Counted from the first letter of the stretch, positions 1 to 6,120 are shown. The stretch: 6,485 bases of DNA from Parafilimonas sp. (GCA_023251275.1 JAHEZC010000156.1:1-6485), one strand, 5' to 3'. Notes: a model not told the origin generated them from the sequence alone. A program made the numbers and translations.

Positions 1-1
1 T

Positions 2-859
2 TCATGCCAATGCTGATTTTTCTCCAAACTTACCTCCATGATAATCCTCGATAATCTCCTCCTGTGTGTTCATTACAAAAGGGCCATAAGCTGCGAAAGG
101 TTCATGAAAAGGCGTGGCATAACCAAACAATATCATTGCATCAGTGAGCGCCTTTATTTCAATCATTGTTCCTTCATGGCTGAATTGCACAAGATGATGC
201 ATAGATACAGATTCTCCGTTCACTAACAGTTCTCCTTTGACCACATAAAGAAAAACGGTTTGGTTCACCGGCACATTTATACTGAACCTGCCATCAGTCT
301 TGAAATGTATGCCTGTAAGATGAATATCTGTAAGTGGTTTAAAAGGGCCTTCTGTGTTGCCCCAATTTCCTGAAACAATTTGTGCAGTCACTTTGCCATC
401 ATCCCATGAAACTACGGGTAATTCTTCTTTTTGCAGCCCTGTATATTTCGGAGGGGTCATTTTATATTTTGCGGGGAGATTTACCCATAACTGCAATATT
501 TCGAGAGGGCCGCCTTTTTCTTTGAATTCCTGCGACGAAACTTCTGCATGCATCAGTCCGCTGCCGGCAGTCATCCATTGCACGCCGCCTTCTTTGATTA
601 TGCTTGACGGGCCGCTGCTGTCTTTGTGCATCAGGTCACCTTCAAGGATAAAAGTTACTGTCTCAAAACCACGATGCGGATGCGGGCCAAAAGGCAAACC
701 GTTATTATGCGGCGGGTACAGTTGCCAGCCATGATGATTCAAAAAAAGAAAAGGGTCCAACTGGTTCATCGCAATATGGTGATTGGGCATTGCCCTGTAA
801 GTAATGAGATCGGCAATGGGCTCATACGCTGCTTTGTGTTTTGCTTTGATGATTTTCAT
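2..859 (-). CDS. Pirin family protein (bicupin, quercetin 2,3-dioxygenase-like)
   Basis: A complete 285-residue protein, the usual length for bacterial pirins, ending in TGA. The N-terminal cupin carries the family signature HPHRGFET at residues 60-67 and MHAE at 103-106, so the four metal ligands (His60, His62, His104, Glu106) are all present. The C-terminal pirin domain ends with the typical stretch HEPFAAYGPFVMNT at 252-265. Family knowledge: pirins are cytoplasmic iron-binding cupins; some bacterial members open the ring of quercetin, others act as protein partners or stress-linked regulators, so the substrate here is open. I chose the ATG at 859 (MKIIKAKH); an in-frame TTG at 880 would add seven residues that do not resemble the family. 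There is no Shine-Dalgarno sequence, as is normal in Bacteroidota. A 154-bp gap separates it from the ABM gene upstream on the same strand, so co-transcription is uncertain. Confidence 0.95.
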   Translation of the reverse strand: MKIIKAKHKAAYEPIADLITYRAMPNHHIAMNQLDPFLFLNHHGWQLYPPHNNGLPFGPHPHRGFETVTFILEGDLMHKDSSGPSSIIKEGGVQWMTAGSGLMHAEVSSQEFKEKGGPLEILQLWVNLPAKYKMTPPKYTGLQKEELPVVSWDDGKVTAQIVSGNWGNTEGPFKPLTDIHLTGIHFKTDGRFSINVPVNQTVFLYVVKGELLVNGESVSMHHLVQFSHEGTMIEIKALTDAMILFGYATPFHEPFAAYGPFVMNTQEEIIEDYHGGKFGEKSALA

Positions 860-880
860 GATGGACGATTTACACCGCAA

Positions 881-890
881 ATTTCGAAAT
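881..890. repeat. 10-bp perfect palindrome upstream of the pirin gene
   Basis: ATTTCGAAAT is its own reverse complement and ends 21 bp upstream of the pirin start codon. That position would suit an operator, but a single 10-bp A+T-rich palindrome can easily occur by chance. I found no convincing TAnnTTTG box for the pirin gene nearby. Confidence 0.25.
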
Positions 891-958
891 AATAAACAGA
901 ATGAGGAAACTCAGATCATAATTCATCTATGTATAATTCTAATCCGGGCCATTAAAGC

Positions 959-985
959 CGCAAAGTGAATTCAGGTGACTTTGTG
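959..985 (-). terminator. Weak terminator-like hairpin after the ABM gene
   Basis: CAAAGT (961-966) pairs with ACTTTG (978-983) around an 11-nt loop that contains GAATTC. One G-T wobble and one C-G pair extend the stem to eight pairs. It lies about 30-55 nt past the stop codon of the ABM gene on the minus strand. No T-run follows on that strand, so it would be a poor intrinsic terminator; it could also be an operator-like inverted repeat ahead of the pirin gene. Confidence 0.3.
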
Positions 986-1013
986 ATTATGATGCTGCAT
1001 GAATTCGTTGTCC

Positions 1014-1715
1014 TCACCACGGCAGCAGTTTCCATAGAGCGATCACTTCAAGTGCAAAAAGCATGGAAAGAATTCCGACACCGCGTGCTGTAGCTGTGGG
1101 ATTTCCTTTCGTTAAAAGCCACCAATTGAACCAACGCACGAAAAGGGGCATGGTAATAAAGCTCGTTAATGCAACACTTATCGAGTTGCCGATGAATGTT
1201 GCCAGCGAGGCGTGAATATCCCAGCCCGTCAAAACAGGGCTCAGGAATTTCATCTCAAGCATAACGATTGGAAAGAGGCCGAGCAGCACAAGCAATGCGG
1301 CCTTCCAATTTGGAGGGCTTTCACCCGTTACTGGATCTACGGGTACCCAACCAGGAAATGCCGTGTGGAGACGCATGAGATCTTCACTTTCAATGAATTC
1401 CTTTGTTTCGGAAAGCAATGTCCTGCGCTCTGGTGCATTCATCCAGGCCTCCAGGTGTGCTGCTGAGTCATAGCGAAGGATTGACGTCCAATGCCCGTCC
1501 TTTCCGCCTTGGGGCGGCTGGAGATAGTTGCCCCTGTACCCTGGATATTTTGCCTGCGCTGCCTGGATGCGTCCTGCCCACTCCCGGTAGCGGTCTGCCA
1601 TACCGGGACGGACCTTCGAAAAAATCACCTCTGTCACATCAGAACCAGGTACAGGGCCTGTACCAACCGCACTGGTTGTCTCATCAAAATTGCCGCTGTC
1701 GAGAAGCGGGATCAC
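1014..1715 (-). CDS. Distal part of the ABM gene: one ABM domain plus three membrane helices
   Basis: Downstream of the internal TAA, the first usable start is a GTG at 1715, giving 233 residues and ending in TGA. This piece holds a complete ABM domain (about residues 27-111) and the whole C-terminal membrane part (helices near 137-154, 167-193 and 211-230). That is the architecture of the shorter, single-ABM membrane proteins known in many bacteria, so it could fold on its own if translated. No Shine-Dalgarno sequence or promoter is visible before the GTG, and translation would need re-initiation or readthrough from the upstream piece. I list it because the distal half shows no further damage; whether it is expressed is not shown by the sequence. 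Confidence 0.4.
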   Translation of the reverse strand: MIPLLDSGNFDETTSAVGTGPVPGSDVTEVIFSKVRPGMADRYREWAGRIQAAQAKYPGYRGNYLQPPQGGKDGHWTSILRYDSAAHLEAWMNAPERRTLLSETKEFIESEDLMRLHTAFPGWVPVDPVTGESPPNWKAALLVLLGLFPIVMLEMKFLSPVLTGWDIHASLATFIGNSISVALTSFITMPLFVRWFNWWLLTKGNPTATARGVGILSMLFALEVIALWKLLPW

Positions 1716-1961
1716 TTTGTTAAGAATCTCCGTACGTATAGGTGACCGCAGCCATTATGCAATGCATGCTTCAGATTCAAAATTGACGATGATTGTCCAC
1801 GGCTCCACCGGTTTGCCTGCGGGTGGCGGGACCATGTCTGTGCTGAGGAAGCCGGGGAATTTAGAGATTGCAGAGGAATATTGCGCCTGCCATGCTGCGA
1901 AAACTTCTCCGGAACCCGGATGAACCTTTGCAGTGCCGATGAGAACCGCTTGATTGGTCAT
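1014..1961 (-). pseudogene. Double-ABM-domain membrane protein interrupted by an in-frame TAA
   Basis: Read through one TAA at 1755-1757, this frame gives about 315 residues. Residues 1-82 are an antibiotic-biosynthesis-monooxygenase (ABM) ferredoxin-like domain (FPGF at 35-38, PWTIIVNFES at 54-63, then WLRSPIRTEIL at 70-80). Residues about 109-193 are a second ABM domain (YPGYRG at 139-144, WTSILRYDS at 158-166, AWMNAPERRTLL at 172-183). Three hydrophobic helices follow at about 219-236, 249-275 and 293-312. The stop falls one residue before the Trp of the W-L-x-S-P-x-R motif, where the second domain has Ala, and the frame is unchanged on both sides. The upstream piece alone (1755-1961) has 68 codons and holds most of one ABM domain. 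Family knowledge: ABM domains occur in small haem-degrading or quinone-forming oxygenases and in uncharacterised membrane-anchored proteins like this one; no reaction can be assigned. The start ATG at 1961 has no Shine-Dalgarno sequence. A recent nonsense mutation, a base error and readthrough are all possible. Confidence 0.75.
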
Positions 1962-2060
1962 TGTACAGGAATTTTATAAATGAAATAAAAATAAGGATAA
2001 CTGCTAACGCTGATGATAAATAAGCTAAAAGATTTAATTCCGTTTACGAATTATTAGTAA

Positions 2061-2068
2061 TATGTTTG
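2061..2068 (+). promoter_or_regulatory. Alternative -7 box (TATGTTTG) for guanine deaminase
   Basis: TATGTTTG is an exact match to the Bacteroidota -7 consensus TAnnTTTG, 81 bp before the guanine deaminase start. No good TTTG-like -33 element sits 19-21 bp upstream, so this is the weaker of two candidates and would imply a leader of about 75 nt. Confidence 0.25.
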
Positions 2069-2096
2069 AACTTAATGCTTGTGTTTAACTGCACCG

Positions 2097-2130
2097 GTTG
2101 ATAAAATTCAGTATTCTCCGCTTACATTTT
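2097..2130 (+). promoter_or_regulatory. Candidate sigma-A-type promoter of guanine deaminase
   Basis: TACATTTT at 2123-2130 matches the Bacteroidota -7 element TAnnTTTG except at the last base. A GTTG at 2097-2100 could serve as the -33 element, with a spacer of 22 bp, slightly longer than the usual 19-21. Exactly 19 bp separate the box from the ATG, the same as for the promoter of the acyl-CoA dehydrogenase gene at the right end of the window. Confidence 0.4.
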
Positions 2131-2149
2131 TAATCATAAACAAAAATCA

Positions 2150-3577
2150 ATGAAAGAAAATCAGATTGAAACAACTATGCCCGGCACAACCGTTATACGC
2201 GGAGCATTCTTCGACTTCCTTGATGATCCCTGGAAATATATCGGAAGAGAACAGGAAGCCGCACGCTATATCCCTGATGGATTACTCGCTGTGAAAGACG
2301 GCATCATCGCAGACTTCGGAATATTTGAAGATCTTTCTGCCAGGTACGCAGATCATGAGATTACGCATATACGCAACCGGCTCATTCTTCCGGGATTTAT
2401 TGACGGACATATCCATTTCCCGCAAGTACGCGTATTAGGTGCTTATGGAAAGCAACTTCTTGACTGGTTACAAATATGGATTTTCCCCGAAGAAATCAAG
2501 TATGCCAACCGCGACTATGCGAAAGAAGCTGCTGCTCATTTCTTCGACGATCTGCTTGCAGGAGGCACAACTACCTGCCAGGCATTTACCACCAGCAGCC
2601 CTGTTTCTACAGAAGAATTCTTCGCGGAAGCGGAGCGCAGGGGAATGCGTACCATTTCAGGATTGACGGGAATTGACCGTTTCGCTCCGCCGGAATATGT
2701 GATCACTCCGGAAGATTTTTATACAGAAAGTAAACGGCTGATCGAGGCATATCATCGTAAAGGGAGGCACCTTTACGCCATTACTCCCCGCTTTGCTGTC
2801 GGGTGTACCGATGAAATGATGGAAGCCTGTGCAAAGCTGAAGAAAGAATATCCCGATTGCTGGATCAACACGCACATTTCCGAAAACCCCACTGAAGTCA
2901 GGCAGGCAAAGCAGGAGTTCCCGGATTGTGAGGATTATACTGCTGTGCATGAGAAACATGGATTGCTTGGGCCAAAGTTCACAGCGGGCCATGGTGTCTG
3001 GCTGTCTAACGATGAGTTCCGGCGGTTCGCAAAAGCAGGAGCGGGGGTATGCTTCTGCCCGCTCTCGAACCTGTTTCTCGGAAGCGGATTGTTCCGCATT
3101 GGAAGGGCGCTTGATCCTGAACACCGTGTTCGCCTGTCTCTCGGTTGCGACATGGGCGGTGGAAATGCCTTCAGTATAATCAGGGTGCTGGAAGAAGCAT
3201 ATAAAGTAGGGATGTGCAACAACACGATGCTCGATGGTTCAGTGAGTGAACGGGAACACGATGCTGCTGAGGCAGAAAGGAACAAGCTTAATCCTTACAG
3301 GGCATTTTATCTTGCCACACTGGGCGGCGCCAATGCCTTGTATATTGATGATGTGCTCGGCAACTTCAATGTTGGAAAGGAAGCTGACTTTGTAGTGCTC
3401 GATTGGAATGCAGGGCAACAATCAATGGCATGGCATCAATCTCTTGTGAGTACAGAAGATGCCCCTGCAACAATAGACGAAGCCGCTATGCTGTTATTTG
3501 GGATTATGGTTTGCGGCGACGACCGTAATGTGGATGAAACATGGGTTTATGGCAATCGGGTGCATAAAAAAGCATGA
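2150..3577 (+). CDS. guaD: Guanine deaminase
   Basis: Hydrolyses guanine to xanthine and ammonia in the cytoplasm, a step of purine salvage and catabolism. The 475-residue protein is an amidohydrolase-superfamily TIM barrel of normal family length. Zinc ligands are visible as PGFIDGHIH (His87, His89), THISEN (His242), TAGHGVWLS (His281) and LGCDMGGG (Asp334); Glu245 is the expected catalytic acid. PRFAVGCT at 213-220 and especially CPLSNLFLGSGLF at 303-315 distinguish guanine deaminases from other amidohydrolases such as adenosine or cytosine deaminases. The C-terminal GNFNVGKEADFVVLD (404-418) is the closing beta-sandwich segment. The start ATG at 2150 has no Shine-Dalgarno sequence; a second in-frame ATG at codon 10 is possible because family similarity begins around residue 13. 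It stands alone: the upstream neighbour is divergent, and a hairpin lies just after the TGA. Confidence 0.96.
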   Translation: MKENQIETTMPGTTVIRGAFFDFLDDPWKYIGREQEAARYIPDGLLAVKDGIIADFGIFEDLSARYADHEITHIRNRLILPGFIDGHIHFPQVRVLGAYGKQLLDWLQIWIFPEEIKYANRDYAKEAAAHFFDDLLAGGTTTCQAFTTSSPVSTEEFFAEAERRGMRTISGLTGIDRFAPPEYVITPEDFYTESKRLIEAYHRKGRHLYAITPRFAVGCTDEMMEACAKLKKEYPDCWINTHISENPTEVRQAKQEFPDCEDYTAVHEKHGLLGPKFTAGHGVWLSNDEFRRFAKAGAGVCFCPLSNLFLGSGLFRIGRALDPEHRVRLSLGCDMGGGNAFSIIRVLEEAYKVGMCNNTMLDGSVSEREHDAAEAERNKLNPYRAFYLATLGGANALYIDDVLGNFNVGKEADFVVLDWNAGQQSMAWHQSLVSTEDAPATIDEAAMLLFGIMVCGDDRNVDETWVYGNRVHKKA

Positions 3578-3581
3578 TAGC

Positions 3582-3610
3582 GGCGGATATTCTTTGTTGG
3601 AGTATCTGCT
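3582..3610 (+). terminator. Terminator-like hairpin after guanine deaminase
   Basis: Starting five nt after the stop codon, GGCGGATATTC (3582-3592) can pair with GAGTATCTGCT (3600-3610) as an uninterrupted 11-bp stem. Three of the pairs are G-U wobbles, and the loop has seven nt. Only a short TT follows before AAAA, so the U-tract is weak. The position argues for a transcription end or mRNA 3' stabiliser. Confidence 0.45.
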
Positions 3611-3732
3611 TTAAAATCCTTTGCAGAATGACAGGTGTATCCGGAATTTACCGGTACGATTGAATTATCCATAGTTGCTTCGCTTTTAATCAAACCTCCT
3701 TTGGATTATATTCAGTAGAATCCCCGCAGTAA

Positions 3733-3747
3733 CTAACAAACTGTTAG
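3733..3747. repeat. Small perfect inverted repeat
   Basis: CTAACA and TGTTAG form a perfect 6-bp stem around the 3-nt loop AAC. No T-run follows on either strand, so it is not an evident terminator. Function unknown. Confidence 0.4.
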
Positions 3748-3828
3748 ATTCGCAATATACTTTCCACGCTCAAAAGCAAGACAAAGGAGATATTCGGGGA
3801 AGAATTGATTCAACAGATATTATCTGGG

Positions 3829-3855
3829 GGCTTGGCAGTTTTCATTGCCTGAGCC
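3829..3855. repeat. Imperfect hairpin, two 4-bp stems
   Basis: GGCT (3829-3832) and GGCA (3834-3837) pair with TGCC (3846-3849) and AGCC (3852-3855), leaving a small internal loop and an 8-nt apical loop. No T-run follows. On the minus strand it overlaps the open frame that ends in NCQAPR. Function unknown. Confidence 0.3.
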
Positions 3856-3884
3856 AGCAGGAGCCGGAGGTTGTGTAGTTGGAG

Positions 3885-3921
3885 AGACGGGAAAATCGGG
3901 AAGTCAGAAGAGTCAGGAAAG
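3885..3921 (+). repeat. Degenerate purine-rich short tandem repeat
   Basis: Four imperfect units of 7-10 nt are readable in a row: GACGGGAAAA, TCGGGAA, GTCAGAAGA, GTCAGGAAA. The plus strand is almost entirely purine apart from the T and C that mark each unit. The units vary too much for a CRISPR or a perfect microsatellite. It looks like a decayed simple repeat. Confidence 0.45.
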
Positions 3922-4020
3922 AATAAAAGAGCTTACACTATTTCTTTCTTGATACCAAAAGGAGAAATTTGATAGGCATAATTATTTTTATTGCTTATTC
4001 AATAAATAGGTAAGGTTTTA

Positions 4021-4078
4021 TTAAAATCAATTTTGTATTATGACTAAAATGGATTCGAGCTTTTAAAATCAAATTTGT
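4021..4078. repeat. 16-bp direct repeat pair downstream of the peptidase gene
   Basis: TTAAAATCAATTTTGT (4021-4036) and TTAAAATCAAATTTGT (4063-4078) agree at 15 of 16 positions and are 26 bp apart. The second copy ends five bp from the stop codon of the peptidase gene. The DNA is A+T-rich, so chance or slippage is possible; the copies could also mark an insertion or recombination edge. Confidence 0.4.
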
Positions 4079-4083
4079 TCTTT

Positions 4084-5742
4084 TCATTTTAATAAATTTA
4101 AATCTCGAATTATAACATCAGCTCTTAAAATTATTGTGGCTATTGGTTGGGTTATCTTGAAGAATAAATATTCAGCTGATTCATTAATAAGGCCACATTG
4201 CATACCTCCAAATTCTATCCACTCAACTTGGCTACCATTATTTGTTCGTTTGCAGACGTAAAAAAATGGAGACCCAGAACCGCCTAAAGCTAACGGTTGT
4301 GTAGCTGTAAAATAATTATCATAAAACTGAGTATCATTAATACCAATAGCAGTTCCATCAATTGATGAAGCAGTATAAAAAGACGGAGAAAATAAAGTAA
4401 AATCAATTTGAGCGAAAATATCTCGCTTAGAAACAGGGCTGAATGGCAAAATATTCACCTGTTTAAAGTCGGAGAGATTATTTTGTGGTGACAGGAGAAT
4501 AGTGCTTTGTAAAGTGTTTGGAATCGAAAGAACAAGTTCATTTTTACTTTGTTCATTAATATTTAAAAAGCGATCATTATCTCCAGGTGTATCAAAATTG
4601 GTTGTATTTTCTTTCAGATCCTCTGGTATGTACAATCCAAGCCAGCTCGAGTGTTTTCTTCTGACAGAATCAAAATCAAAGAAGTAATCATTTTTGTTTA
4701 TATAAAAAACTTCTTCAGAATTTGGCAAAATTCTTAAAGTATCTTGATCAACTGGAGATAAGAATGCCGAAAGTAATGTTTCAAATGATTTATTATAATT
4801 CACTGTAAGTTCATTGATGTCACCGTTTACTGAAATAATTTTTAAGGGTTCGGGTTTCTCAAATGAAAAAGAATAATCTTTGTTATTGAAATAATTTTCG
4901 AATAAAGTATCCACAGTTATAAAAGGAGAAGCGATAGAAATACTATTGTTAATTATAGTAAGAGCATTTTCATTACTTTGGTTATCAGCTAAAATTTTAT
5001 TACTTCTCCATGAAGGAAAATAGTTTTGAATAGACAATGTGTTTTCAGAATCTAATTTACTATTTTCATTGGGCAAATACAACAAAGATGAATTCAGTTG
5101 TTGTTCATGAAATGGAATACTTATTTTATAATCTGAAGTAAGAATATTTGGCTGATCCCAGGCATTTGGATATGTCCAAGAAAACTCATTATTTCTTTTG
5201 ATACTTTCAGTTTGCTTAGCAATGATATCATTATTTGATCTGGTATATTGATAAGATATTAGTTGAAGTGAATTATAATTTTTTTTCTGTTTTTCTGCAT
5301 CTATAAATTTTTCTATAGAATTTAAATTTTTAAGAACATTTTTTGGAATTAACTCCGTAACGTCATAAAAATATACATCAGGCTCCTCTATAAAATTCTT
5401 GAAATTAAACCCTTCAGAAGGAGGTTTGATAGTAAAAAAATAAGCCCTATTTTTATTATCATAATATCTGACTTGAATACTGTCATAAGGCCCTTTATTG
5501 GTTCCACTCCAGCTATCTAATCCGGTGAATACATGATAACATGTAAATAGATAAATCTTTTTATCCTTTCGAATAAAAAAGCAACTTGCACTTCCAGATT
5601 TTGCAGGGTCCTTAGCGTATTGAATGAGAAGGTATGTGTATTTCGATAGTGAATCGTATTTAAATTGACCGTATGATGATAAACATAGCAGTATTAGAAC
5701 AATGCACCAATAAATTTCTCTGCCTTTTTTTAAAATTTTCAT
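4084..5742 (-). CDS. Secreted trypsin-like serine peptidase with large insertion
   Basis: A 552-residue protein. Residues 1-25 form a signal peptide (KILKKGR n-region, hydrophobic core WCIVLILLCL, likely cleavage after SSYG before Gln26), so it is exported. A chymotrypsin-type fold is suggested by SASCFFIRKDKK followed by LFTCYHVF (His70), EEPDVYFYDV (Asp122) and LALGGSGSPFF (Ser489 in GGSGSP, standing for GDSGGP), then FGGMQCGLIN, like the strand that lines the substrate pocket. Cys54/Cys68 and Cys497/Cys516 could form disulfides near His and Ser. About 366 residues separate Asp and Ser, against roughly 90 in trypsin, so some 270 residues are inserted; they are rich in Asn, Ser and Ile and contain a weak repeat. 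The gene is far more A+T-rich than its neighbours (29 of 120 bases G/C at 4681-4800), suggesting transfer. No clear promoter or terminator is visible. The substrate is unknown; the family call rests on motifs only. Confidence 0.75.
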   Translation of the reverse strand: MKILKKGREIYWCIVLILLCLSSYGQFKYDSLSKYTYLLIQYAKDPAKSGSASCFFIRKDKKIYLFTCYHVFTGLDSWSGTNKGPYDSIQVRYYDNKNRAYFFTIKPPSEGFNFKNFIEEPDVYFYDVTELIPKNVLKNLNSIEKFIDAEKQKKNYNSLQLISYQYTRSNNDIIAKQTESIKRNNEFSWTYPNAWDQPNILTSDYKISIPFHEQQLNSSLLYLPNENSKLDSENTLSIQNYFPSWRSNKILADNQSNENALTIINNSISIASPFITVDTLFENYFNNKDYSFSFEKPEPLKIISVNGDINELTVNYNKSFETLLSAFLSPVDQDTLRILPNSEEVFYINKNDYFFDFDSVRRKHSSWLGLYIPEDLKENTTNFDTPGDNDRFLNINEQSKNELVLSIPNTLQSTILLSPQNNLSDFKQVNILPFSPVSKRDIFAQIDFTLFSPSFYTASSIDGTAIGINDTQFYDNYFTATQPLALGGSGSPFFYVCKRTNNGSQVEWIEFGGMQCGLINESAEYLFFKITQPIATIILRADVIIRDLNLLK

Positions 5743-5829
5743 AATGAAAAAGTTTTACATGACAATCTCTCATAAAGCAGTTTTTTTGATTTTCTTAACA
5801 ATGCAATTTCAGAAATATTAACCTATTTT

Positions 5830-6056
5830 TTAAAATGAATTATACACAGATGAGGAAAACTTTCTTCCTAATGGCGTATAAATCGGGAGGCTATTGTGTT
5901 TTGCTACTTGTGCCAAAAGGCTGTGTACCCTTACTTTTTCGGCTTATTTACTACCAGCTCTGAATAACGATCACACCATATTCCCGCCACAAAGTTGAAA
6001 GCGTACACTGGAGTGACACAAGCGGCGATGACATGAAATATCTCAGTCAGCTTCAT
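5830..6056 (-). pseudogene. Small gene of unknown function broken by a one-base loss
   Basis: From the ATG at 6056 a frame of 41 codons (beginning MKLTEIFHVIAACVTPVYAF) runs to TAA at 5931-5933. Directly before that stop is a run of five A on the minus strand. With one more A the frame would continue for another 34 codons (beginning VRVHSLLAQV and ending KFSSSVYNSF) to a TAA at 5830-5832, giving a 75-residue protein. Both halves read like protein, and the second half has no start codon of its own, which is why I see one gene with a frameshift rather than two. The N-terminal half is moderately hydrophobic around residues 7-27, perhaps a membrane segment, and a basic stretch (NKPKK) follows. 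I do not recognise the family. It is divergent from the acyl-CoA dehydrogenase gene, 64 bp away. It could instead be a dispersed extragenic repeat whose translation happens to stay open, or a sequencing error in the A-run. Confidence 0.4.
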
Positions 6057-6070
6057 AAAACTACTGCTCA

Positions 6071-6101
6071 TTAGCTTCTCGAATATCTTTACCTACATTT
6101 G
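6071..6101 (+). promoter_or_regulatory. Bacteroidota-type promoter of the acyl-CoA dehydrogenase gene
   Basis: TACATTTG at 6094-6101 is an exact match to the -7 element TAnnTTTG. TTAG at 6071-6074 resembles the -33 element TTTG, with a 19-bp spacer, the usual distance. Transcription would start around 6108, leaving a leader of only 12-14 nt without a Shine-Dalgarno sequence, as is common in this phylum. Confidence 0.6.
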
Positions 6102-6120
6102 CTCATCTAAAAAAGATTGT

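Larger units (their letters stand above)
3578..4083. other. 506-bp gene-free stretch with remnant-like DNA
   Basis: This lies between the convergent guanine deaminase and peptidase genes. Beyond the hairpin at its left end I see a 6-bp inverted repeat CTAACA/TGTTAG (3733-3747), an imperfect hairpin GGCT-GGCA/TGCC-AGCC (3829-3855), a purine-rich degenerate repeat (3885-3921) and a 16-bp direct repeat near the right end. A 62-codon open frame on the plus strand (3690-3875) lacks any start codon. On the minus strand a frame ending at about 3825 reads QPPAPAGSGNENCQAPR before its stop, followed in frame by another 28 open codons; it also has no start codon. These may be decayed coding DNA or a dispersed extragenic repeat. 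I cannot assign them to a family. Confidence 0.5.
5743..6120. other. Intergenic region between peptidase and acyl-CoA dehydrogenase genes
   Basis: This 378-bp divergent gap holds the broken small gene (5830-6056) and the acyl-CoA dehydrogenase promoter (6071-6101). The 87 bp next to the peptidase start are A+T-rich with no TAnnTTTG match on the minus strand, so the peptidase promoter is not identified. I found no strong inverted repeat, tRNA or riboswitch-like structure here. Confidence 0.6.

Noticed and set aside
354..892. Plus-strand open frames of 126 and 88 codons
   Set aside because: They are antisense to the pirin gene and show no protein-like features.
1715..1757. A frameshift between the two halves of the ABM gene
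   Set aside because: Codon-by-codon reading shows that both halves are in the same frame, with only one TAA between them, so it is a nonsense codon.
2657..3285. Long open frames on the minus strand (155 and 116 codons)
   Set aside because: They are antisense shadows of the guanine deaminase gene, which carries all catalytic motifs in its own frame.
3885..3921. CRISPR-like repeat
   Set aside because: Units are only 7-10 nt, imperfect and without spacers; there are no cas genes in the window.
4084..5742. A defence-system effector role for the trypsin-like peptidase
   Set aside because: It has a clear signal peptide and no neighbouring sensor, nuclease or NTPase gene, so nothing here supports a role in intracellular defence.
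5850..5963. 37-codon ORF on the plus strand starting MRKTFFLMAY
   Set aside because: It lies antisense to the broken small gene, has no promoter or known similarity, and its hydrophobic make-up follows from the A+T-rich complement.
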